Origin: Prevotella aff. ruminicola Tc2-24
Lineage (GTDB): Bacteria > Bacteroidota > Bacteroidia > Bacteroidales > Bacteroidaceae
Length of the DNA: 64,000 bases
Assembly (NCBI RefSeq): GCF_900110895.1
Contig: NZ_FOIQ01000005.1
Location: forward strand, 124,001-188,000
Direction of reading: 5' to 3'
The position numbers were made by a program, and so were the translations under genes. This document shows positions 33,528 to 41,129 of this stretch, piece after piece (position 1 is the stretch's first letter; every line of letters starts with the position of its first letter). The notes below the pieces were generated by a model, which saw only the letters and a list, made by a program, of their open reading frames with translations, searched no databases and was not told the DNA's origin.

Positions 33528-34556
33528 TTAGTGCAAAATATAAAAAATCAACTCTTTCATCAACTCTCCTGGAGGGGTATTTGGGTTATCCAATCCCTTA
33601 CTTTTAGCGTCAATCTCTCTCATCTTGGAAATAATCTGCATCACCTTCATTCCGGCATAGTTTCTCATGCCAGTCATGTAGTCTTTGGCAGCCCACGGAG
33701 ATCTCAATTCCAACCATTCTGCTACCGCTTCCTGACTCTTATTATTCGGTGCATAGTATGCGATCATCAAGTTTTGGAAATAATTAAAGAGCATTGGAAG
33801 AAAAGAATAGATGTTACCGGCCTTGGGATTTTCGTCAAAATATTTTATTATCAGATTTGCCTTATAAACATTCTTGCTCACAATGGCATCTCTCAGTTCG
33901 AAGCCATTGAAATCTTTACTGATGCCTATCTGGTCCTCCACAATTTGGGGCGTCACTCTCCTATCCTGTTCGGGCAAAGAAATCATGAGTTTCTCCAACT
34001 CACCAGTCAACCGACTCAAATCCGCTCCAATATTATCCGCAATCATCTGTACCGACTTCGGATCGATACTCACCTGACGATCCTGTAGATAACTCTCTAT
34101 ATACGCAGGAAGATCTCTGTCTCGTAACTTTTTGCTCTCAAAGAGTACACCAGCAGTTTGAATCGCCTTCACATATTCCTTTTTCCGTCCATCAATAGTA
34201 CCATTCTTATGGCACATGACAAGAATCGTAGACTTCAAAGGAGCCTTGAAGTATTTCTCCAGCGCTTCTGTATTCTTCACATTCTGTGCCTCTTTTACAA
34301 TCAGTACCTGGAATTCCGACATCATCGGATAGCGCCGGGCTGCATCAGCAATCTGTGAAGCCGTTGTATCTGAGCCGAACAGAATAGTTTGATTAAAATC
34401 GCGCTCTTCCGGTTGCAGTACGTGATCGGCAATATAATCAGCAATCTGATCGATATAATACGGCTCATCACCCATCAGATAATAGACAGGCATGAATTTC
34501 CGCGCTTTCAAATCACGCATGATGGTTTCGAAACTCACATTTTTTGCTTCCGGCAT
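33528..34556 (-). CDS. holA: DNA polymerase III delta subunit
   Basis: The 342-residue protein has IMRDLKARKFMPVYYLMGDE near the N-terminus (the HolA equivalent of a Walker region) and LEKYFKAPLKSTILVMCHK. A C-terminal helical part has NIYSFLPMLFNYFQNLMIAY. Delta opens the sliding clamp within the clamp loader. The ATG at 34556 is used; the frame extends to a TTG at 34568. Confidence 0.92.
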   Translation of the reverse strand: MPEAKNVSFETIMRDLKARKFMPVYYLMGDEPYYIDQIADYIADHVLQPEERDFNQTILFGSDTTASQIADAARRYPMMSEFQVLIVKEAQNVKNTEALEKYFKAPLKSTILVMCHKNGTIDGRKKEYVKAIQTAGVLFESKKLRDRDLPAYIESYLQDRQVSIDPKSVQMIADNIGADLSRLTGELEKLMISLPEQDRRVTPQIVEDQIGISKDFNGFELRDAIVSKNVYKANLIIKYFDENPKAGNIYSFLPMLFNYFQNLMIAYYAPNNKSQEAVAEWLELRSPWAAKDYMTGMRNYAGMKVMQIISKMREIDAKSKGLDNPNTPPGELMKELIFYILH

Positions 34557-34593
34557 AACGTTATTCAAATAATTATTTGTACTTTTGCGATTG

Positions 34594-34625
34594 CAAAGTT
34601 AGTGCAAATCGAGTAAAAAAGCAAA
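34594..34625 (-). promoter_or_regulatory. Promoter of holA, with a divergent -7 box
   Basis: Minus-strand TTTG at 34625-34622, 20-base spacer, TAACTTTG at 34601-34594. A plus-strand TACTTTTG at 34580-34587 may serve the divergent gene at 34681. Confidence 0.7.
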
Positions 34626-34680
34626 ATAATCGAGATTATTTTATCCTCGTATTACCATCAAATCATCATAAACTATCAGA

Positions 34681-35130
34681 ATGTACGAATTGAATCTTCC
34701 TCCATATCCAATCAAACTGCAAGAGAAAGACGGAAAACGAATGATTCTGGACTTCCTACGCAAGAAGTACGTGGCTTTAACGCCAGAGGAATGGGTACGC
34801 CAGCATTTCGTACATTTTCTAGTCGATCACAAAGGATATCCTCAAGGTCTGTTGGCCAACGAGGTAGAGCTTAAGATTGGTGACAAACGACTTCGCTGCG
34901 ACACCTTATTATATAATAAAGAAGCTCGTCCACGAATGATTATTGAATACAAAGCCCCTACAGTAGCACTTCAGCAGAAAACCTTCGATCAGATATCTAT
35001 CTATAATCATCTATTGAAAGCGGATTATCTGATTATAAGCAATGGTCTACAACACTATTGCTGTAAAATGAATATCCCCCAGCGAAGCTATTGCTTCCTG
35101 GAGGATATTCCTGATTATGAAAATCTATGA
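34681..35130 (+). CDS. Stand-alone HSDR_N-type nuclease-fold protein
   Basis: The 149-residue protein matches the N-terminal domain of type I restriction enzymes (HSDR_N). It shows VRQHFVHFLVDHKGYP, NEVELKIGDKRLRCDTLLYN and MIIEYKAP, the last two forming a PD-(D/E)xK-like core (Asp...Glu-x-Lys). No helicase, methylase or specificity gene is nearby, so it is not part of a restriction system here. Function unknown; possibly a structural or nuclease role. Its stop converges with the zinc-ribbon gene. Confidence 0.82.
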   Translation: MYELNLPPYPIKLQEKDGKRMILDFLRKKYVALTPEEWVRQHFVHFLVDHKGYPQGLLANEVELKIGDKRLRCDTLLYNKEARPRMIIEYKAPTVALQQKTFDQISIYNHLLKADYLIISNGLQHYCCKMNIPQRSYCFLEDIPDYENL

Positions 35131-35131
35131 C

Positions 35132-35980
35132 TTAATCCATGTCATTGGCATCGGTCGACTTCTTAGAAGAAGCTGACTTGCGGATAGAGCGCTTACGCGT
35201 CTTCTTCTCCTCGCCTGTTGTCTTGTCGATCTTCACACCTGCCAGTTCGGGGTCAATCATAATACGACCACAATACTCGCAAACGATGATCTTCTTATGC
35301 ATCTTGATATCAAGTTGACGCTGAGGTGGAATCTTATTAAAGCAACCACCGCAAGCATCACGCTGTACATAGACAACGCCCAGACCATTACGAGCGTTCT
35401 TGCGGATACGTTTGAAAGAAGTCAGCAAGCGATTCTCGATCTTTGACTCCAGATCCTTCACCTTCTCTTTCAACTTTTCTTCCTCGGCACGTGTCTCAGC
35501 CATGATCTCGTCAAGTTCACTCTTCTTCACCTCGAGATCAGCTTGGCGATCCTTGATAACCTCTTCGTTCTCGGCCAGCTCCTGCTGCTTCTCCTGAATA
35601 CGATTATTGGCCTCACGAATCTTCTTATTACAAAGTTCAATCTCCAACGTCTGGAACTCGATCTCCTTACTCAGAGTATCATATTCGCGGTTATTCTTTA
35701 CATCGTTCAGCTGGTTCTTATAACGCTCCACGCTAGCCTTAGCATCCTCAATCTCACCGTTCTTCTGAGTAACGGCATGCTTGAACTCATCAATCTCATT
35801 CTTAATCTTCTCAATACGAGTGGTCAGACCCTCAATCTCATCTTCCAGGTCTTGTACTTCCAGAGGCAACTCACCCCTCAACGCACGCTTCTCGTCAATG
35901 GCTGAGAGCGCGGACTGAAGCTGATACAAGGTTTTCAGCTTCTCTTCTACTGACAAATCTGTCGGATCTTTCTTTGCCAT
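35132..35980 (-). CDS. Coiled-coil protein with C4 zinc ribbon
   Basis: The 282-residue protein is a long coiled coil from about residue 35 to 180. A C4 zinc ribbon (CGGCFNKIPPQ and CEYCGRIM, about residues 208-245) and a basic Lys/Arg/Ser tail follow. This fits the zf-RING_7/DUF164 family, commonly next to Nif3 homologues as here (36 bases apart). The biological role is not established; nucleic-acid binding is likely. Confidence 0.88.
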   Translation of the reverse strand: MAKKDPTDLSVEEKLKTLYQLQSALSAIDEKRALRGELPLEVQDLEDEIEGLTTRIEKIKNEIDEFKHAVTQKNGEIEDAKASVERYKNQLNDVKNNREYDTLSKEIEFQTLEIELCNKKIREANNRIQEKQQELAENEEVIKDRQADLEVKKSELDEIMAETRAEEEKLKEKVKDLESKIENRLLTSFKRIRKNARNGLGVVYVQRDACGGCFNKIPPQRQLDIKMHKKIIVCEYCGRIMIDPELAGVKIDKTTGEEKKTRKRSIRKSASSKKSTDANDMD

Positions 35981-36016
35981 AATCTTTTACGTTTTTATAT
36001 ACAATCAACTTTTCTT

Positions 36017-36802
36017 CTATAGATACAATATCGGATTCGTTACCGTCTCCGCTATCTCTGTCTTCACATCAGGACATTCCCTTTGGATTATCTCCTGGAA
36101 AATCTCTGCCGTAAACTGTTCGCTCTGGTAGTGGCCGATGACGCAGATCTGTATTTGCTGCTCATAGCCAAAATATTGATGATAGTGCATCTCACCTGTG
36201 ATAAAAGCATCAGCACCAGTCTTAACGGCCTCGTCAAGTAGGAAATCGCCAGCTCCTCCACAGATTGCCACCCGCTGTATAGGACGCCGCAGCAGTTCGT
36301 TGCACATTGCACACTCCACGCCAAAGGTCTTTTTTACCTTCAACACGAAATCATCGGCGGCCATGGGCTCAACAAGTATGCCGACGACACCACTTCCTCC
36401 CTCCAAGCCATCAACGCTCTTCGGGGCGAAAAAATGCACATCTTGGAGTCCCAGTTTCTGGGCGATGCGGAAATTCACACCACCATGAGCATTATCGATA
36501 TTCGTATGCATGGAGATAACACAGAGCTGATTCTGAATGACCTTCATCACCGTGCGCTGAACATCTGTCATATCACTGATGGTCTTCAGACCGCGGAACA
36601 ACAACGGATGATGGGACACAATCAAGTTGCATCCTTTACACACTGCTTCGTCGACAATCTTTTCGTTGACGTCCAGACACAATAATGCCCCTGAAACCTC
36701 CGTCTCTGTCAATCCTACCTGCAAGCCAGCATTATCCCAGCTTTCTTGCAAGGGCAGAGGCGCGAATTGTTCAAGGGCGCTCAAGACCTCCTTAATCTTC
36801 AC
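36017..36802 (-). CDS. Nif3-like dinuclear metal-centre protein
   Basis: The 261-residue protein begins IKEVLSALEQFAPLPLQESW. It carries ESWDNAGLQVG, SHHPLLF, MHTNIDNAHGGVN and ITGEMHYHQYF, whose His/Asp/Glu residues bind two metals in this family. Its function is uncertain (a GTP cyclohydrolase-like activity has been proposed for some members). The start is GTG; TAATTTTG at 36815-36808 would put the transcription start almost on it. Operon with the zinc-ribbon gene. Confidence 0.88.
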   Translation of the reverse strand: MKIKEVLSALEQFAPLPLQESWDNAGLQVGLTETEVSGALLCLDVNEKIVDEAVCKGCNLIVSHHPLLFRGLKTISDMTDVQRTVMKVIQNQLCVISMHTNIDNAHGGVNFRIAQKLGLQDVHFFAPKSVDGLEGGSGVVGILVEPMAADDFVLKVKKTFGVECAMCNELLRRPIQRVAICGGAGDFLLDEAVKTGADAFITGEMHYHQYFGYEQQIQICVIGHYQSEQFTAEIFQEIIQRECPDVKTEIAETVTNPILYL

Positions 36803-36807
36803 GGCTG

Positions 36808-36815
36808 CAAAATTA
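36808..36815 (-). promoter_or_regulatory. -7 box of the Nif3-zinc-ribbon unit
   Basis: Minus-strand TAATTTTG only five bases before the GTG start, implying a leaderless or near-leaderless message. Confidence 0.5.
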
Positions 36816-36872
36816 CAAAGAAAAGACGAGACATCATCCCGGCCTTTCCATTAATTAAGGGTTTTTAACTCT

Positions 36873-37721
36873 TTACCAGTCAGATAGTCGGGCTTCGGCT
36901 TCCACTTTTCGCTCTGTTTCATCCTCTAATGAAGGGAAGAAATCAATACCCGTCAATCGTTCTATCTCATCAACCGTCCTCACAGCCTCCTCCATCACCT
37001 GCTTCCTTCCCTCATTCCTATAGACGAATCCTATGGCTTTGGGAGTTCCTCTTCTGCAAAGGATGACCTTGAAAAAGGCATCAGGAACCCACACTTTATT
37101 CTTTCCTATAGTCTTCTGAGTTTCCGGTTTTCCATAAAGCGGTCCACAGACGATATCGACAGCGCCATATTTTCTAGCCCAGTCGCGACAAAGAATCTCC
37201 AAATCATTCCACTCGTACTTGTTGAGTCCATGGTTCTGCGGACAGATGTTCGTGAAAAGGAAAGATTGAGTCATGGCCTCCTGACTCCACTTATTATCAC
37301 CAGCCGGACACATGTGTCCCCTATCGTAGCGTGAATTGTAATAGTCTTGATCCGTAGCTCTTGGCAAACGGACATCCTCATCCTCTGAGAACACCTCCTG
37401 CGCACGCTGATGGTTTCCTCTTGTATGATCTTTCGTCAGATGCCATGCTACCCAGTTCGGGTTCTTCGTCTGACGATTGTATGAGGCCGTATAACCCACC
37501 CTCCTCAGAATCTGTTCCGGACGATCCTTTAGGGAAGCCGGCATCTCATACATTACGACAACTTTCGCTTTCTCATTATATGAGACCGGGGCTTTCTTCA
37601 GAGCCGGCGACATGAATGATGACCGAACAGGAGAACCTCCTTTTCTTTTCTGTTCCTGACATGAGACCATCACCAATGCCAATCCCAACGCCCAGATTAT
37701 ATGTTTCCAATTATTTATCAT
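36873..37721 (-). CDS. DNA/RNA non-specific endonuclease, lipoprotein
   Basis: The 282-residue protein has a lipoprotein signal (LGLALVMVSC, lipobox MVSC) and the NUC-family core YDRGHMCPAGDNKWS with the catalytic His, plus NICPQNHGLNKYEWNDLE with the metal-binding Asn. It likely degrades nucleic acids outside the cytoplasm for nutrient use. It follows the FetB-like gene by 26 bases on the same strand, without an obvious promoter of its own. Confidence 0.9.
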   Translation of the reverse strand: MINNWKHIIWALGLALVMVSCQEQKRKGGSPVRSSFMSPALKKAPVSYNEKAKVVVMYEMPASLKDRPEQILRRVGYTASYNRQTKNPNWVAWHLTKDHTRGNHQRAQEVFSEDEDVRLPRATDQDYYNSRYDRGHMCPAGDNKWSQEAMTQSFLFTNICPQNHGLNKYEWNDLEILCRDWARKYGAVDIVCGPLYGKPETQKTIGKNKVWVPDAFFKVILCRRGTPKAIGFVYRNEGRKQVMEEAVRTVDEIERLTGIDFFPSLEDETERKVEAEARLSDW

Positions 37722-37747
37722 ACCTCAATTCAAACGATGTTCTATTT

Positions 37748-38500
37748 TTATATTTTTGCCCGTTCAAGAATACGGTCAACAAGAAAAATTGTGACCGCGA
37801 GAGAAAGGATAGAAGCAGCCACACAACCGGTCGTCATGAGAAGCATCAGTATGAAGGCATTAACAGCCGACATGCCTCCCATAAAAATGCCGACCAACAG
37901 CAACGGCATGGAGGTGAGACCAAGTACAGATAAATTCGCGATGGTTGGTGAGACGACTGCCAGCAGACTACGACGCAGGAAAGGCTGTAGGGATTTCAGA
38001 CGGGAGAAGCCATTGCCTCTTAGGAACTCATACTGTTGTCCATCGGTCTTTAAGGCAGAAAGGTAGGTATTCAACCCACGTATCATCATCGCGGTAACAT
38101 GTCCCATCAATAAGGCCATAACAGGAACGAACCAATGGGCATCGAAAGTCCGGACGGGGAGTACTATCGCCAACAACCACACTCCTACCAAGAACACCCC
38201 TGTCAATAGTCCGCCACTAACAGCAAGCATCGGTCGGCCGACATCAAGTTCGCAACGTTTCAGCACCAGCCATCCCGATACAACAGACATCACCACCAAC
38301 CAAGTTATCAAGAGCCAAGGACTGTTGACTTTGATCAATCCCCATACTATCAGACAGAGAACGAGCAGTTGTACTATCATACGACCGACAGCTATGCCAA
38401 ACGATTTTAACATCTGTTTCTCCAAGAAATATAACGCACCTACAGGGATTGCCAGTAAAAGCAATCCGAGAAATACATGTATAATCATATCTGTATTCAT
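37748..38500 (-). CDS. FetB/YbbM-like ABC exporter permease
   Basis: The 250-residue membrane protein matches UPF0014: a start of alternating membrane helices, GRMIVQLLVLCLIVWGL, RGLNTYLSALKTDGQQYEFL and VLGLTSMPLLLVGIFMGGMS. The E. coli homologue FetAB exports iron and protects from oxidative stress. The ATG at 38500 overlaps the ATPase gene by four bases, indicating translational coupling. Confidence 0.85.
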   Translation of the reverse strand: MNTDMIIHVFLGLLLLAIPVGALYFLEKQMLKSFGIAVGRMIVQLLVLCLIVWGLIKVNSPWLLITWLVVMSVVSGWLVLKRCELDVGRPMLAVSGGLLTGVFLVGVWLLAIVLPVRTFDAHWFVPVMALLMGHVTAMMIRGLNTYLSALKTDGQQYEFLRGNGFSRLKSLQPFLRRSLLAVVSPTIANLSVLGLTSMPLLLVGIFMGGMSAVNAFILMLLMTTGCVAASILSLAVTIFLVDRILERAKI

Positions 38501-39099
38501 CTCTCCATCATATCTAAGTTTATCACTTGATCTGCACAACCGACTATCTGCGATTGACTGCTGACCACCAAAACGGTTTTCCCTACCCTAACCAGACTCC
38601 TCAATAAGTCTAACACATGCCTTGTATGTTCGGGTAGAAGATGATCGGCAAACTCATCAACTATAAATATCTGTTTATCCTCGGCCTTCTGTAGCGTCAG
38701 TTCCGTCAGACGAACGATATCTTCTGACGACAGAGGTTCTGGTTGTGACTCTGGAGTCACGGAAGGCAGCAGATTGTTCCATACCCCATACTCGTCTTCC
38801 TCACAAGAAGGAGCCTCTGGTACAATCAATTGTCGAGTCAACATCTTACACTCCTGAGGCAGATAGGTCATCATCCTGCGGTAAACGTGTGCAGACCGGA
38901 CCGTCAGCAATTCTCCATCGACACTGACGAATCCTTCTTTGGTTGGCATGAACCCCATCAGAGTACGTAGCAGTGTCGTCTTACCAACACCTGACCTTCC
39001 TGTGATACAGGTCAATTGCCCATCCTTGGCCATAAACGACAAGTTCTTTAGCAGTATCTTCTCCTCAGCAGCGATAGATACATCTTTTACCTCTAACAT
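38497..39099 (-). CDS. FetA/YbbL-like ABC ATPase with degenerate motifs
   Basis: The 200-residue protein has a Walker A (GRSGVGKTTLL), Q loop (TYLPQEC) and Walker B (IFIVDEFADHL). The signature expected as LSGGE reads LSSED, and the switch region reads VVSSQSQ with no histidine. The helical domain is also shortened. It pairs with the UPF0014 permease downstream, so the partner assignment is firm; whether ATP hydrolysis is normal is open. Confidence 0.82.
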   Translation of the reverse strand: MLEVKDVSIAAEEKILLKNLSFMAKDGQLTCITGRSGVGKTTLLRTLMGFMPTKEGFVSVDGELLTVRSAHVYRRMMTYLPQECKMLTRQLIVPEAPSCEEDEYGVWNNLLPSVTPESQPEPLSSEDIVRLTELTLQKAEDKQIFIVDEFADHLLPEHTRHVLDLLRSLVRVGKTVLVVSSQSQIVGCADQVINLDMMER

Positions 39100-39121
39100 A
39101 GGTACTGTTCAATTTTTGCAG

Positions 39122-39159
39122 CAAAATTATAAATTATTCTCAATTTATTTGTACCTTTG
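39122..39159. promoter_or_regulatory. Divergent -7 boxes between the exporter and agmatine genes
   Basis: Minus-strand TAATTTTG at 39129-39122 (exporter) and plus-strand TACCTTTG at 39152-39159 (agmatine deiminase). Neither has a well-placed TTTG -33 box. Confidence 0.5.
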
Positions 39160-39175
39160 CAGCAAATTTTTCAAT

Positions 39176-40201
39176 TTGGGCACAAAAAACGATACTCAAG
39201 GATGGCGCTTGCCGGCCGAATGGGAGCCCCAATGGGGAGTGCAGTTGACGTGGCCGCATGCCGGCACCGATTGGGCTCCTATGCTCAACGAGATTATCGC
39301 CACCTACGAAGAGATCGCTCGAGAGATTGCCCTTCGTGAGGAATTACTCATTGTTGGTCCAACGGATCCTGCTCTTCCTTTCCTCCATTACCACTTCTCC
39401 TCTCTCCCATCAAACGACACATGGGCACGTGATCATGGTTTTATCACTATAACAAATCGTCATGGTGAACGACGACTGATGGACTTTCGATTTAACGGAT
39501 GGGGGGATAAATTCCCTGCCGAACTAGACAACGCTTTGAATCGTCAACTCCATGATACTGGTGTTATGAAGGGAACATACGTCAACTGCCTCAACTTCGT
39601 GTTAGAAGGAGGTTCTATTGAAAGCGATGGGAAGGGAACAGTCTTTACAACCACAGGCTGTCTGTTGGCTCCTCACAGAAATCAACCGCTGACGAGACAA
39701 GAGATCGAGGACTATTTAAAGGATAAACTCTGTGCCAAACGGATTCTTTGGATTGACCACGGTAATCTGAGTGGTGACGACACTGACGGACATATTGACA
39801 CCCTCGTACGCATCTGTCCTGACGACACGCTCCTTTATGTTGGCTGCGACGATACTGCTGACGAGCAATATGAAGAACTGCGACTGATGGAGCAGCAGCT
39901 CATGACTTTCCAAACATTAGAAGGCAAGCCATACCGGCTTATCAAGCTCCCCATGCCACGTCCGATATACGAAGAAGGGGAACGTCTACCTGCCACCTAT
40001 GCCAACTTTTTAATCATCAACGAGGCTGTGCTCTGTCCTACATACGGTCAGCCAGATCTCGATACAGAAGCTTTGCGTCTCATCAGAGAAGCCTTCCCTG
40101 ATCGCAAGATAGTAGGCATTGACTGTCGGAGCATTATCAAACAACATGGAAGTCTGCATTGCTGTACAATGCAGTTTCCGGAAATCGGAGAAAGAAGATG
40201 A
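39176..40201 (+). CDS. aguA: Agmatine deiminase
   Basis: The 341-residue protein has WRLPAEWEPQWGVQLTWPHA, NDTWARDHGFI, FVLEGGSIESDG and the C-terminal GSLHCCTMQF with the catalytic Cys. It converts agmatine to N-carbamoylputrescine. No ATG lies in frame near the conserved N-terminus; a TTG at 39176, about 12 bases after the predicted transcription start, is the best start. The stop overlaps the aguB ATG (ATGA). Confidence 0.9.
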   Translation: MGTKNDTQGWRLPAEWEPQWGVQLTWPHAGTDWAPMLNEIIATYEEIAREIALREELLIVGPTDPALPFLHYHFSSLPSNDTWARDHGFITITNRHGERRLMDFRFNGWGDKFPAELDNALNRQLHDTGVMKGTYVNCLNFVLEGGSIESDGKGTVFTTTGCLLAPHRNQPLTRQEIEDYLKDKLCAKRILWIDHGNLSGDDTDGHIDTLVRICPDDTLLYVGCDDTADEQYEELRLMEQQLMTFQTLEGKPYRLIKLPMPRPIYEEGERLPATYANFLIINEAVLCPTYGQPDLDTEALRLIREAFPDRKIVGIDCRSIIKQHGSLHCCTMQFPEIGERR

Positions 40202-41082
40202 AAGAACTCAAGATTGGATTTCTGCAGCAGCACAATTCTGCGGACACAAAAGACAACCTTCTCCGCCTTGCGGAAGGTATCGGTGACCTCGCAAAAAGAG
40301 GTGCCCAGTTGATTGTTTTGCAAGAACTACACAACTCTCTTTATTTCTGTCAGACAGAGGATGTCAACAACTTCGATCTTGCAGAACCGATACCAGGACC
40401 ATCGACACAGTTCTTCGGCGATCTCGCACGTCAATTTGGTGTGGTCATCGTCACATCACTCTTTGAACGCCGTGCAGCAGGTCTGTACCATAATACAGCT
40501 GTCGTCATAGAAAATGACGGTAACATCGCTGGTATATACAGGAAGATGCATATTCCCGACGATCCCGCATACTACGAGAAATTCTATTTCACACCTGGCG
40601 ATCTCGGATTTCATCCGATACAGACATCTGTCGGATGTCTTGGTGTCATGGTCTGCTGGGATCAGTGGTATCCTGAGGGAGCCCGACTGATGGCTCTTCA
40701 AGGAGCAGACTTGCTCATCTATCCAACCGCTATCGGTTACGAGCCCAGTGATACACCCGAGGAACAGGAACGACAACGTCGGGCGTGGCAGACTGTGCAG
40801 CGCGGTCATGCCGTTGCAAACGGACTTCCTGTCGTTGCCATCAACCGTGTCGGTTGGGAAGAATGCGGAAGTTCCGGCATCCAGTTCTGGGGGACCTCTT
40901 TTGTAGCCGGCCCTCAGGGAGAGATTCTCTACGAGGCCTCAACAGATGAAGAAGAGAGTGTTATCGTTGCCATCGACCTCCAACACTCCGAACAAGTACG
41001 ACGCTGGTGGCCCTTCCTGCGAGACCGTCGTATTGATGCCTACGCCGACCTTCCCCGGAGGTTCATTGATCAGGCTAAGTAA
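40198..41082 (+). CDS. aguB: N-carbamoylputrescine amidase
   Basis: The 294-residue nitrilase-family enzyme has the Glu-Lys-Cys triad in VLQELHNSLYF, YRKMHIPDDP and GVMVCWDQWYPEG. It hydrolyses N-carbamoylputrescine to putrescine, ammonia and CO2. Translationally coupled to aguA, the pair gives a route from arginine-derived agmatine to putrescine. The glutamine synthetase gene follows 47 bases later and could capture the released ammonia. Confidence 0.95.
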   Translation: MKELKIGFLQQHNSADTKDNLLRLAEGIGDLAKRGAQLIVLQELHNSLYFCQTEDVNNFDLAEPIPGPSTQFFGDLARQFGVVIVTSLFERRAAGLYHNTAVVIENDGNIAGIYRKMHIPDDPAYYEKFYFTPGDLGFHPIQTSVGCLGVMVCWDQWYPEGARLMALQGADLLIYPTAIGYEPSDTPEEQERQRRAWQTVQRGHAVANGLPVVAINRVGWEECGSSGIQFWGTSFVAGPQGEILYEASTDEEESVIVAIDLQHSEQVRRWWPFLRDRRIDAYADLPRRFIDQAK

Positions 41083-41129
41083 ATATCACATATTCTCAAA
41101 AAGCAAAACTTCAAACAACCATAAAAAAG

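Noticed and set aside
34681..35130. Type I restriction system
   Set aside because: Only the N-terminal domain of HsdR is present, and no hsdM or hsdS gene flanks it.
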